Positions 12,081 through 23,034 of a stretch of DNA of 64,000 nucleotides are shown here, one piece after another. Numbering within the stretch: position 1 is the first letter of the stretch; each line of letters begins with the position of its first letter. Under the pieces are notes generated by a model. That model ran no database searches. It was given only the letters and a program-made list of their open reading frames with translations, and was not told the origin of the DNA. A program made the position numbers and the translations under genes. Origin of the DNA: Tetmemena sp. SeJ-2015 (lineage: Eukaryota; Ciliophora; Spirotrichea; Sporadotrichida; Oxytrichidae); assembly GCA_027382625.1 (NCBI GenBank), contig JAJKFJ010022614.1, positions 33,469-97,468 of the forward strand, read 5' to 3'.

Positions 12081-12910
12081 TTTAAATTGAATATGAGTAA
12101 TTTATTAATGTTAGGAAAAATATAATCAAGATAAAATTCTTGATAATAAAATTAGAGATTGAATATAAGATCAGTTTAAAGTTTATGAATAACACATCTC
12201 AAATCTCAGTTATAATTTTTGTATCTTCTGAGAGCAGTCGCCTGTTAACTGTGAGGATCCAATTATTATGCATGTTGAAATTGGACATTTTTCAGCTTTC
12301 GAATGGGAATGATTATCTAATTAATGTTGCTCAAATGCACGCAAACCCAAGAATTTTTTTTTGAAATTTTCGAGCTTTCCCGTGAGAATGTGTTGATTGG
12401 GAGAAATAACTTAATTGAATGAATTCTTGATTCTTTGCTGTCTCCTACAAGTTTTAGTGTGTTGAGCTTATTGTTATTAGGGCGACTACAACTATATCTT
12501 AGAGCCAAAAAGAAGCTGAGATAGGATGTGTATCTTTTTTGGGAAATTTCGCGTTTGACTCCCATCATTACTTATAAAATAATAATTTGCACACAACTTA
12601 TTCCCACTCTCTAATTATGTAATTATGTTATTTATTTGACTATTCTCACTTGGAAAATTATCCAAACTGCTTTTAATATAATCAAAAACAAATAAATTAA
12701 TTTTTGTTCACGTAGGTTACTCCTGTCGTGATTTAATTTTACAATCTATTAGATGTATCTAAGGGTCTTTACCTTTCGGTGATCTCTTCGTTTTAAATAT
12801 TCAACTATATTAATAATAATTTAAGAAAAAGTTTTTTAAAAAAGAGTGGCAATTTAACTGACAGTTAATTTTTTAATTTACATAAGACTATTAAGGAAAC
12901 TAGTAGTTTA
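12081..12910. other. AT-rich spacer
   Basis: No convincing gene. The frame of the repeat can be followed into this stretch without a TGA until about 12364, but the other copies do not share that extension, so I do not call it coding. Confidence 0.45.
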
Positions 12911-13532
12911 ATGGAAAATAAATCCGCTAGTGACATCGAGTCACCAACTGAATGTCTATAATCGGTATTAATAGTTATGCTTCTTAGTTGCATTAAGGTA
13001 CGGAGTTATTGCTTCAGCCATTACCAAAAACCTAGATGATCTTTTCAACCTGCAAAGGTTTTAATTTCTATAGATCTCATTCAGCTATGGAAGACTAATT
13101 ATTTATGATTCGAAAACCTCCAACTATTTTTAATTAAATAGATTGCCTGAATTAACGCAAAGAGCAAAGGTGATGATTAATTGTCTGCGTATCTCTCCAT
13201 CCCTCACCAAGCCGAGTTTAATTTATGCAATGAAACCTAGGTGTTGATAAGAAGTAATAACTAGCAGTGTCAACATTTTATCATCCGGTTTAGAAGCAGT
13301 AATTCATTAAGTTAAATAGACAAAGTCTAAACTCAAAGTGCATCTTTTTATTGCCTCATAAGAGACAAGTAAGTAGATAATTCTATTAAAATTCTACAAT
13401 TATTTGATTAACAATATTCAAAATCCCCTCTGATGATTTCAGTAATTCAATTATAACAATTTTTATTCTCTCAGGCTTTAAGAGAGTCGAAAGAGGCAAG
13501 ATTGTTAGAGTTTAAGAAACATTAATGCGCAA
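12911..13532 (+). CDS. Start of an unknown gene, in several coding blocks
   Basis: ATG at 12911 opens MENKSASDIESPTECLQ, a typical soluble N terminus. A neighbouring frame continues (SQLHQGTELLLQPLPKT ... SHSAMEDQLFMIRKPP), and from about 13140 a third frame reads LPELTQRAKVMINCLRISPS and then SVNILSSGLEAVIHQVKQTK. The last block ends at a GTAAGT donor near 13370. A short exon, ALRESKEARLLEFKKHQCA, lies at 13475-13532 between a TCTCAG acceptor and a GTAAGA donor. The frame changes suggest short introns, IESs or indels. No domain recognised. Block composition is clearly less AT-rich than the flanks. Further coding-like pieces to 14900 on the same strand probably belong to the same gene. Confidence 0.55.
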
Positions 13533-13610
13533 GTAAGATTTTAATTGATTTAATTAATAAGAAGATGAATAGTTTTATAAATAATGGTCTATTATTTATA
13601 TATATCTCAG

Positions 13611-14900
13611 TAGAGTGTTCCATCTGCTATGAGCTCTCATCAACAACTTCGTTTGCATGGCTCTAAAGTAATAATATAAATAAAGCAATACTGATTTATC
13701 TTTTTAAAATAACTATTTTTAAACCTTAAATCCTAGTCATTAAAACTTTAATTATATTTTATATAAGAATTGAAAACTTAGGAAATATTTCTATTATTAC
13801 TTTTTCATCTCTATAAGTAGATTTTCCTATACTTATTTTCCTTAAATATAAAATTATAACTTTTTATAATTTTTTTATATATAAAAACTCATTTTAAAGA
13901 CTATTTTTTAAAAATGTTTGGCTTTCGCAGATCTCAGGAAAATCAAATTAATTTTCAATCACACTGGTGAATTCCTTTAATAAATAATCTTGATAAAAAA
14001 ATGGAATTCATTTCTTTCTATCGTTCTAAAATATTTAAGATAGAGGCTATTGTTTCAGATCTAAATTGGGACTGCAATTCTAGAGATTTTGAGTATTTTG
14101 CAAATCATAGTGCGTGGAATTCACTTATACATAATATAGAACCTTAAAAGCAACTTTCGCATAATTTCTCTATAATAAATAACTCTTTTCTTACATTAAA
14201 TGCCAATTATGATAGCTTTATTAAGAAAATTTTTATTCTATTTTTAAGAATATATTTGGTATTTAAATTGAAAAGTGAGTTTAAATATTTCTTAAATTAA
14301 AATCGAACAATCAGAGGTAGTTAAAATATGCTAGACAAGGAATAGGAGAAATGCTCACATCAGCTCCCACTACTGAGATGTTCTGTTGAGATTATTAAAG
14401 AAGTAATTCATATTTGAATTTGATAATAGAACAAGTTATAGATCAGGAGTGAATATTTCGTTTCAACTGCCATCATGATTTTAAAGTCGCCCACTTATTA
14501 TTTCAACCGATTTTAATTAAAGTATTTACTACTGTAATATTATTAATTCAATTTTTTGTTTATAGGCCAGCAAAAAATAAGGTTTACTCTATCTTCGAAA
14601 TAAATTTAGAATTTATTGTCTCTATTTATTCAATTATTGCAACTTAATATTTAATCTTTAGGGTAATATCAATTCTGCAAATGATTATTTTAGGAGCATA
14701 GGTTTTTACATTATAAGAATTAATACGGTCTAAAATTTTACTTACTCCTGACATGAGCACGGAATCTCCCATAGATGACATGGCTTTCTAATTTAGATTA
14801 TTTATTTAATTAGCATTAAGAAATATTTTAAAAACTAATTGCTGCTTATCTCAGAACCCAAGACCAATACCTCTATTTTTTGCTCTTCAGCACTCTATTC
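13611..14900 (+). CDS. Possible further exons/MDSs of the gene starting at 12911
   Basis: Several short plus-strand blocks look protein-like: after a CTCAG at about 13615 (ECSICYELSSTT or, in another frame, SVPSAMSSHQQLRLHGSK); 14001-14240 (VSDLNWDCNSRDFEYFANHS); 14330-14410 (KEQEKCSHQLPLLRCSVEII); and about 14725-14790 (SKILLTPDMSTESPIDDM). They are separated by simple AT-rich DNA that I read as introns or IESs. Order and strand fit one gene, but joins could not be established, and CSIC alone is too little to claim a RING finger. Confidence 0.35.
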
Positions 14901-16948
14901 GTTCTAAATCGAAAATGATCCTTTATTATACTTAGAATTAACATTAAATTGAGGATATTATAAATAGTGAGTGATGAGCTTAATCAATATATGTTAGTAA
15001 GATAGAGATCTACTCCTTTCGATCATCTTATTATATTCAACCTTGATCATAATTATTTTATTTATAAAAACATTCCAATTCTTATTTTTACAAAGAATTA
15101 AATTATTATTCTTATTATTTATTACTCTCAATTACATGAAAATTTTTTATAAACTTACCTTATTTATTAAAAGATTTTGGTCATTTAAATATTTAAAAAA
15201 GCCTTTATTAATTTTAGCAATTATTGTAAGAGATTCTATCAGTTAATATACAAAGTTTCTATTCTTTCAAATACTTTAATAAACTGAGTCTAAGAATAAA
15301 GTAGTATAAGTTAAAGGAATTGAATTTTTATTATACTTAGCTTACATCTTAAAAATAAAAATTACTTATGATTAAAATTAAATCTTGATCAGTGTCTGAT
15401 CTCGAGTTTTGGATGTTCTCTGATCTATACCTCAAAATTTAATTAAAATAAGTGGATTTATAGTGAATAAAAAAGCAGAGAGTTAAAGTTAATCGGAGAA
15501 TTCCTCTTGGACTATGCATAACAAATTATTTTTAACTATGATTTTCTTGTTACTTATTTTGGCTATTTCTGTTGAAATAAGTCTTCTTCTTTTAAAAATA
15601 GAAATATTCAATATAAAATTTTTTTTTCCAGTTTAGCACAAATTGAGAGAAAGCTAATTCAAAGATGTTAATAAGGGTAAAAAGATCTAAATTTATTTAA
15701 AAGGAGACGTGTAAGAAAGAATAGCCGTATTTTTCTAATAAGAAACTTATAAGTCAGATTTTTTTAATATTATACGCTTCTTTTCTATTTATTTGTTTGG
15801 TATTATTATTTGAATTTAAAATCTCATTTTTATTTTGCATTAAACTCTTTTTCATATTTTCTTCGAGTTCCATATTTAAGTTACAAAATTATATTATTGA
15901 TCATTTACAGCATATTAGTTTAGTTCTTGTCAGATTTAAAAACATAGTTCGGCAACAAATTAATTCATATATTTTAGCTTTAAATCGCTATTAATCTTTC
16001 TTATAGAAATTATATTTACAGAAAGCTTTTAAAAATTTTATTTTTAAATTAAATTATTAAATCTAATACAAAACCATTCATGCATTTCCCTACCTACTTA
16101 TATTTGGCTATCTTAAGTTTGCTTTCAATTATCGAAGAACAGTTTTTTACAAATTTAACGACACTATGGTTGACATCTACTTTCAAAGTAATTACTAAAT
16201 ATTCCTTATTAAAAAGGAAGAAATAAAAAAATTTTGTAAAAATGATTATAAATAAATATGCCAAATATTTTAACTTATTGTATTAGAAAATGATCGTAAA
16301 TGAAATAAAAAAAATCGCTTCATTTAAAAATTTGAAAAATTAAAATTTTGGAAAAAATTTTCATTTAAAATTGAATTAAAAAATATATTAAATGAAAAAG
16401 ATTATGAATCAATTATATTTACTCTATTAACTTTATTAGTTTAGATAAAGCTAATCCTTCAGGATTAATTTTAAGTTCTCTCTGGCTAAAAGTTTCTCCT
16501 GAATTTATTAAATTAAAAAATAATTATTCCTCCTCCTCTTCGTTTTTCATTTATGATTTTAACTTTAAACATTAAATTAATTACAGACACTTTTTATTTA
16601 AATTTTAATCAGCGTTTTTATGTAGTTTCAAGTCAAATTATATCAGAAAAGTATTTTGGTCTAACAGAGAATATACTTATAAATTTACTCCAGAAAGATA
16701 AATATTAAATGTTTGTTTGTCGAAAAATTTATTAATTTTGAATTCTAATAGCAGAAAGATAAATTTAAATTTTTAAAAATATATTGGCATTTTTAGCTCA
16801 CTATGGTACTAAGTTAAAGCCTATTTTAATTAAATTTTCTTAATTCATCTCAATTCATAAATTAGGGAACTTTTCAACTAACTAAAATATAAAATTTTAA
16901 ATAAGAAATTCTATAAGTGGGATTTTAAATTTAAAAATTTAGTGTTTG
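14901..16948. other. AT-rich gene-poor stretch
   Basis: About 2 kb of very AT-rich DNA. Open frames such as 15043-15246 and 15797-15994 are Phe/Ile/Leu/Lys-rich products of base composition without motifs. Confidence 0.5.
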
Positions 16949-17327
16949 GGTTAAAAAATAATAAATGGAGAGTTGCAACTTTGTATCAGTTGAAATCGTA
17001 GATTCACCCCCTGATCTGCAGTTTTTTCGATAGAGAATAAAAAATTAATATGGGTTTCTTCTTTAATCAACTCCACAGCACTTCTTAGCAGCGAGATATG
17101 AATCACGCACTTATCTTCATTTTCTTCATAAAAACTTGTGCCGCTTATTATTCTTGACTGAGTGCTCACACTCAAAAGTTGCAAGGATAAAAAGTTCTTA
17201 GAATTTCATGCTGAATCGAATGGTGTAACAATTATTAAAATTGGAGACACTTCAACAGTCACTCATTTATTCCATTTTAATTTAATATCTAATTTAATTA
17301 TCTTTTTTATTAAATTCTCAGCTATAT
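16949..17327 (+). repeat. Dispersed repeat family A, copy 2
   Basis: Closely similar to 11696-12080 and 36926-37302 throughout, starting GGTTAAAAAATAATAAATGG. It contains the conserved LEFHAESNG and IGDTSTVTHLFHF frame on the plus strand. The right end runs directly into duplicated segment B (17333 onward), so in this copy families A and B are joined. Confidence 0.8.
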
Positions 17328-17332
17328 TTATA

Positions 17333-18195
17333 ACTAGAATTAAATTGAAATTATTACCAATTATAAAAATAAGTATTCTTCTAAATCTTTCTTTCACTTT
17401 TTATTTTACATTTATTATCTTTTATCTCAAAAAATAATAAAAACCAAAAATTAAATTTTTAAGTAAAAATTATCAAAATAATTAACTAATTTTAATTGTT
17501 TAAAATTTAAAGTAGTCTACTAATCATTATTTTCTAGTAGAGATATGTATAAACTTGGCACTTGTTGAAGCAATTAATTTAGAGACGCTTAATTGTTAGG
17601 CTTGCTTGGATTAAGTATATGATGAAAAAAAATTTTATCTTCAATGATTCAATTTTATTTTGAATATATTTTTTAGAATTATTGGAGAAAAAATAATTAA
17701 AATGATTCAAGTCAGGTGAAGCCTATTAGAAACTTTGTTTGGACTCAGATATTCCATTTTCAATTTATTCTAAGAATTGCAGCAATTGTTATTATCAAAT
17801 CAATAAATTTCTTCTTTCTCTTTTTCAGTAAAGTGGTTAAAGCTATATTCCTCATTATTATTTTTTTTCCTCAATTTTTAAAAGTTTTATTAAAAAGTTT
17901 TTCTTTCTTGCTCATTTATTTTCCATAGATAAATATTCTCACATTAGAAATTTCTATTTAGATAAATCTTTAATTTTTTCTTAATTCAAAAATTATGATA
18001 GAAAAATAGGGATAATTTTACTGCCCTCCTTGCATTTTTTATATATTTATTTATTTGATAACTCTTTTCGGAATAAATATCATTAAGTTTTCTATTAAAA
18101 TAATTTTATCTAATTCAAAATTTATAAATAAGAGCATTTTTTATTCCAAGGTTAAAAACCTACAGGTAAAACTCTTTTTTTTAATTTTTTTCTGA
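17333..18195 (-). repeat. Segmental duplication B, copy 1
   Basis: Matches 30655-32330 in the same order: TTATAAAAATAAGT ... CTTTCTTTCAC; AATCATTATTTTCTAG; GAAGCAATTAATTTAGAGAC; AAGTCAGGTGAAGCCTATT; TAAAGCTATATTCCTCATTA; AAATATTCTCACATTAGAAA. The other copy has two extra insertions. On the minus strand a C-terminal peptide is kept with conservative changes (MEYLSPNKVSNRLHLT here, MGYLNPYKITNRLHLT in the other copy), both followed by TGA, and EYSFNHFTEK is identical. This suggests paralogous minus-strand gene ends embedded in AT-rich DNA. Confidence 0.7.
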
Positions 18196-18450
18196 CATAT
18201 ATTTCTAGTAGCAGTAGCAATATCAACAGCAATAGCAACAGTAGTAATAGTAACAATAATACCAGAAATAAAATGGATGAAGATGGAGAAATTTAATTAG
18301 TGGAAGAATAGTTTGAAAAGAGGAAAAGTTGGAAAATAAATTAGAGATGCTTCAAAAAGTGAAAATCAATGCTATAAGTTAAAGGGTAAAAAAATACGCA
18401 ATTAAAAAATCAAGGCAGTTATTAAAACTAGAGAAAGTTTTTAAATTTTT
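18196..18450 (+). CDS. Ser/Asn-rich and coiled-coil coding block, unknown
   Basis: Directly after a TTTCTAG acceptor-like sequence the plus strand encodes SSSNINSNSNSSNSNNNT followed by KMDEDGEIQLVEE. A neighbouring frame then continues with a helix-forming, charged stretch (KLENKLEMLQKVKINAISQR). It looks like one exon or MDS of a gene with one frame break near 18310. The low-complexity Ser/Asn tract is typical of ciliate proteins. No domain recognised; neighbouring segments of the same gene were not identified. Confidence 0.45.
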
Positions 18451-19029
18451 TCCCTAATGCTTAAAATTAAATTTATCTTTTTTTTTTATTTTTCTAAAAA
18501 AATTAAAAAAATTAAAGCTTTATTAATTATGTGTTAAATTTATTTACACGAAATTAAAGAATTGATAAATTGATAAAAACAATTTTATTGAAAATAATTT
18601 AGATAATAAAATAATTAAAATTTTATCTTTCTTTTTAATTCATAGGCTTCCTATATAAATATACTGCCTGCTTTTCTCTTTGCAAATTTTTATTGCGCTC
18701 ATATATAATTCTAATCCTTAACAGGCAATCACTAAGAATTCTCTAAAATTTAAGTTCCTCATTTTGAAATATTTTATAATTTACCAAATTTATAAAAACT
18801 AATAACTATAAAAAAAACCTTTATAAATCAATCTAGATAACAATTAATTATTTTTTAGATCAAATTAATATTAGTTAAATGAAAATATTATCGAAAATAA
18901 ATGGGAGAATGATTTATTTCTATTAAATATTTTTATTTCTTTCTCATTGTGTTTTTTTTTGAACTCATTAAATGTTCTTATTGTTCTCTTTATCCCTATT
19001 TTAAAGTAGGCTAGTTATAATTGTCTTGG

Positions 19030-19180
19030 AAGGAGTATAAAAGCACTTTCTGAGATCTTCATCTTATCTTTGTGGGCTCAAGTGATCATCTTGTCCCTCT
19101 GAAAATATTGAGTCGAAGAAGGTATATGTACTCTCGGAATCGTCGCAAGTAGAATTTTAGTTAGTATTCAAAGAGGAAAG
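19030..19180 (-). CDS. Coding block C1, paralog of 29720-29945
   Basis: On the minus strand the frame reads LNTNQNSTCDDSESTYTFFD, then SEGQDDHLSPQRQDEDLRK. It aligns with NTNQISTCHESQSISPYDS and TDQDAHLNQERKG at 29720-29945. Protein-level similarity with many base differences between two loci is good evidence of a real coding sequence. Product unknown; acidic and Ser/Gln-rich. Confidence 0.55.
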
Positions 19181-20039
19181 TGGTTAAAATAAATTAAAGA
19201 TAATTGGGTTGGGGGGAATTTTTTTAAAAAAAAAGAAAAAATTAATGGAATAAAGATTTTTAGATAAAAGAATAGTTGTAAATGAAAACTGCTCTGGAGA
19301 TCGGTTTAAAAAAATACAGTGCGCTGTGTACTGTAGCAAGTGAGCTATTTAAACTCATTCTATCTTAAATTTTTACCTTTAATGTAGATACAAAATAATC
19401 TCAATTAAATCTTAAAAAATCTAGTTATACCTGGTAATGAGTGGAGAGATATTTTTGGCAAGCACCTCCTTGAAGTTCGATATAATCGGTATTTTATATA
19501 ATAGAGAACTTAATAATTTTAACTAAATCGCCATCAGGCAGGTTTAAAGGTTATAAAAATCAATTATTGATTTAACTTGTGATTTAGTAGAAATCTACTC
19601 CGAGGCTGATTGCTTGCAGAGTCCTAATAAATCTATAGGTAGTACAATTGATTTTAAAATTTCAAATTTATAATATAAAACATATAAAAGCCATATTGCT
19701 CACCAAATAAATTTTTTCAATATTTAAAGAGATAGCCATAGATAATTATAATATGGCTGAGATTATATTATATAAATGCAAATTTATTTCTTATTTTATT
19801 AAAACGTATTAGGCAAATAAGGAAATTCTTAAACTATTAAAACACACAAAGTATTATAGGAAAGTTTGAATTAGTTGTGGTAATTAATTTAGATATAATT
19901 AATATAAAAATCATCATGCTGTCAATTGAAATTAATCCAAAAAGAGTAGAAGAAGAGAAGACAAAGTTATGTGCGAGATAAGGTAGAGTGAATATTTAGG
20001 AAAGTATTAAGCTTAACTTAATGACTTAAGTCACTTTTG
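19181..20039. other. AT-rich spacer with a possible small coding scrap
   Basis: Mostly AT-rich. Around 19916-20020 the plus strand could encode EINPKRVEEEKTKLCARQ, which is protein-like but isolated and short. Nothing else recognisable. Confidence 0.35.
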
Positions 20040-20504
20040 CTATCTGGGAAGAAGGATTCTTAAGAGGTTCCTTTCTCTCTTCTGTTGGGCCAGATTGGAC
20101 TAGCTTCCTCATCTTCGAACTGCTCCCGCATCTATGTGCATCTCGTCGTCCCTAAGTTTGTATAGTGATAGACGCTTGCTCACCTCGATGCTTGTATTTT
20201 GCTTCCGTGCTCTGAATACCTTTGCTCTCTCCTTCATTAAGTAGATGCCAGTGCCAGGTTTCCCTACACAGTTAAACTCTAAAACTTACTAGAGAAGAAG
20301 TAGGGATACTTCTGAAGCTGCTCAAACCATTCGTCGCTGATAACTATTCCTTGCTTCTTTGGGTCGTTCTCCTCAACTTAGAATCTCTTCCTGTGTGCAT
20401 CTTCAATGATCTCTTTGAGGGTACTCTGCACGTACAGTAGCAAGGACGCCAAAGAAGAACCTTCGTTCTGGCAACTTGTTTGAGAGTTGTTCCTTGTTAG
20501 GAAA
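20040..20504 (-). pseudogene. Decayed TBE 22-kDa-like ORF
   Basis: Minus-strand frames, read with TAA/TAG as Gln, give FPNKEQLSNKLPERRFFFGV, then after a frame break LKEIIEDAHRKRF and QGIVISDEWFEQLQKYPYFF, then GKPGTGIYLMKERAKVFRA, and finally EDEEASPIWPNRREKGT. At least three frameshifts or stops separate the pieces, so the gene is broken. The pattern (KLPERRFFFGVL, AHRKR, ISDEWFEQL, YLMKERAK) resembles what I remember of the small accessory protein of TBE transposons. That identification is from memory of the family and unverified. No telomere-like end is nearby, so this would be an internal TBE remnant. Confidence 0.5.
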
Positions 20505-21013
20505 CCAATGATATTTAAACTTATTTTGAATTTTATTCTCTATAGCAAATAAAATTACTTAGTTTAAGAGCAGAAGAAGAGTCTAAATTTAAAATTCCTC
20601 TTTTTAAGCCTTTAACCTGCAATATTGAGTACAAAGTTGAAATATTTAAAGTAGATTAAAAGTCTGATACTGGCTATGTTTAGAAATTTATGCAACTGTT
20701 CAATTTAAGATGTTATAGCTCAACTATATTCCTTAAAACTCAATTGATTTTTTAAATTATAAGAAATGGGAAATGTATAAAAACTCTCTTGTGATTAAGT
20801 CTATAATTGTTTACAGTTAAGTTAAATTATGTTTATTTTTCTGAATAAATATAGGTTACGTTTTACTCTCCTCCCTTACAATCATCTACTTGGAATTCTT
20901 CTCATTTTTGCTTTTTTTAGCTAGCTCTTACTTTATCTTTAAAATATATTTTTAATAATACTTATTTGTAATCAAATTCAATATAATTGAGAATTAAGAT
21001 AAAATCGGTGCCT
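20505..21013. other. AT-rich spacer
   Basis: About 500 bases between the pseudogene and family A copy 4; no gene or repeat recognised. Confidence 0.5.
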
Positions 21014-21386
21014 GGTTAAAATAATAAATAGGAGTTTGCAAGAAAAACAAAAAATTTCTTATAAAAGAAATGGCCAAACCTTATCTGTAAGTTGCTCGAT
21101 ATCAATTTAATGTGAGTTATTCTTTAATTTTCTTTGCTCTACTCAGAATCAATTTATGATACGCGCATTAATTTTAAAAGCTAAATGTGAAACTTGACAA
21201 ACTTGGGTAGCTTATAACTCCCAACTGAGCTCTCCCAGACATAATTTTTAGGATAAAAACTCTTTAAATTCTATGCTTAAATATAATTATCTAATAATTA
21301 CTTAAATTTGAGATAATTTAACTGCCAACAATTTAATCAATTATAGTTTTATATTAATTATATTTTTCTTTATATTCTCAGTTATA
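21014..21386 (+). repeat. Dispersed repeat family A, copy 4 (diverged)
   Basis: Starts GGTTAAAATAATAAATAGGA and keeps the landmarks CTTATAACTC, CTGAGCTCTCCCA, AGGATAAAAACT and TTCTCAGTTATA in the right order and spacing, but with many substitutions and a replaced early section. It also keeps the in-frame TGA before the conserved reading frame. Confidence 0.65.
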
Positions 21387-22079
21387 GTGGTAATAAATTT
21401 AATACACATTTATTTAAGTTAATTAAACTTCTCTTCATCATAAATATTGAGAAAGGGCTTGTATCTTAAGAAATGAGTAAGTAATTTATCTACAGGCTCT
21501 TTGTTTCTTTTATTCTTCTGTACCAACTTATAAAAAATAATTAACAACTTATAACTAATCTATTTAATTTACTAATTTTTGTGATAAATAAAATTAATTT
21601 TTAAATTCTATCTTTCCTCTATTTAAATAATAATTCTTAGACTTTAAATTAAAGAGTTTTTTAAAATATGTAAACTAAGGCGGATGTTGGCAGCTTTGCA
21701 TGGATTCCGAAGGTTCGCATTAACTATTTTTTAAGAAAAGATTTTTCAATTCTTATTCAGTCAAAGGTTTGTGTCTTTCTTTTACCTGAGAAAAGTCGAA
21801 AAGATCATCTTCCTCGTTATTTTTAAAATCTATTTTTAAATCTTAATTCTATTAATAACCTAATTTTAAATCATTTTATTTAGCTTGTATTATACTTAAA
21901 ATTCCCTTCTTAGAAGGTTTAAATACAAATAGAGCGATGGAATAATTTTTCTCATCTATACGAATTGGTGAAGCAACTTTTTATGATTTGGATGAATCAG
22001 TATTCGTATGTTTAAGAATATTTTCTCAGCCTTTAAGATAAAGAATTTAAAATAAAAAACAAATGACCCTTTTGATAGG
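21387..22079. other. AT-rich spacer
   Basis: No recognisable gene, RNA or repeat. Confidence 0.5.
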
Positions 22080-22633
22080 ATGGAATGTTTATTAAATTAT
22101 AATCGAAAGCAGAAATGTAATAATTTAATGCAATTAATTTCGATTGTGGACAAATCAACACTGACGAGATTTATGCGGAGTTGTGCACGAGAGGAGTCTG
22201 AACATAGCTTCATAGATCATTGTGGATCAGAAGGTAGAGAGTATCTCGCCATCAATAGTCACAATGAAAAACATCAGCACGTCTCATTTCCTGAGCAAAC
22301 GAAATTTGTCTAAGATGAAACTAGTTATGGATAGCAGCGAAGTCTATCCAATAAGGAGAAAATTTAGGGCAGCTGAATTCCGATACCAAGGCTAAAAATA
22401 ATTGTCTTTTAGAATGAAGACCCCTTCAGTTTCTCAAGGGCGAGAAACTAGAGTCCTTCAAGAAAAGATTTTTGAAGGTTATTCGAGAGGAATGGAGGGG
22501 CTTCTCACTCACTTTATTGGCTATCTTCTTTGAGAATTAATTTACAAGGAACAAATTCTCGATTCGTAGAGAGGACGACACGACAAAGGATTTCACTGAT
22601 GCTTGTGCTCTATATGCTATCCTGCAGGATTGA
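22080..22633 (+). pseudogene. Decayed or split coding sequence, unknown
   Basis: Less AT-rich than the flanks and protein-like in several frames: CGQINTDEIYAELCTRG, then SFIDHCGSEGREYLAINSHN ... FPEQTKFVQDETSYG, and after a frame change LKGEKLESFKKRFLKVIREE and GFSLTLLAIFFENQFTRNK ... KDFTDACALYAILQD, ending at TGA 22631-22633. At least two frame breaks occur. It lies 1.6 kb from the TBE 22-kDa-like pseudogene, so it could be another remnant of the same element, but I do not recognise a transposase catalytic motif. It could also be a split host gene. Confidence 0.45.
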
Positions 22634-23034
22634 AAAATCTATGAAAGAGTGTATTAAATTTATCTAAGATGCACTATAGTTTGATTGATTTTTCTTTCTA
22701 ATATAAAATCATTCTTCAATGACCTAAGTAGTTTGAAACACTAGATTTTTCCTATAATTAAAATCTAATATGCAAAAGCTATATATGTCAAAATCTAATA
22801 GAAGCATAGTAAAGTTCTGTAAGTATAAATGGATTTGGACATGAGAGTTGGATTAGTTATCAGAATGACGCCTTATTTTAGATTAATAATCCAATAAACT
22901 AATCACCATTTTTTAATTCACACAAAATCTGCGGTAATGCAGCTTTTTCTCATTTACTAATAGCTTATATATAGAAACATTGAGGGGGGTAATCATAAGT
23001 TTGAATTAATCATTAGCAACTTTAATAAACTTAA
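22634..23034. other. AT-rich spacer left of the GC-rich island
   Basis: Ordinary AT-rich sequence. Composition changes abruptly at about 23035. Confidence 0.55.

Noticed and set aside
13617..13665. CSIC motif suggesting a RING finger
   Set aside because: Only the first Cys pair is visible and another frame is equally open; the rest of the RING pattern is absent.
15043..17928. Several Phe/Ile/Leu-rich ORFs that look like membrane proteins
   Set aside because: They mirror T-rich base composition, lack conserved motifs and lie partly in repeats; not called as genes.
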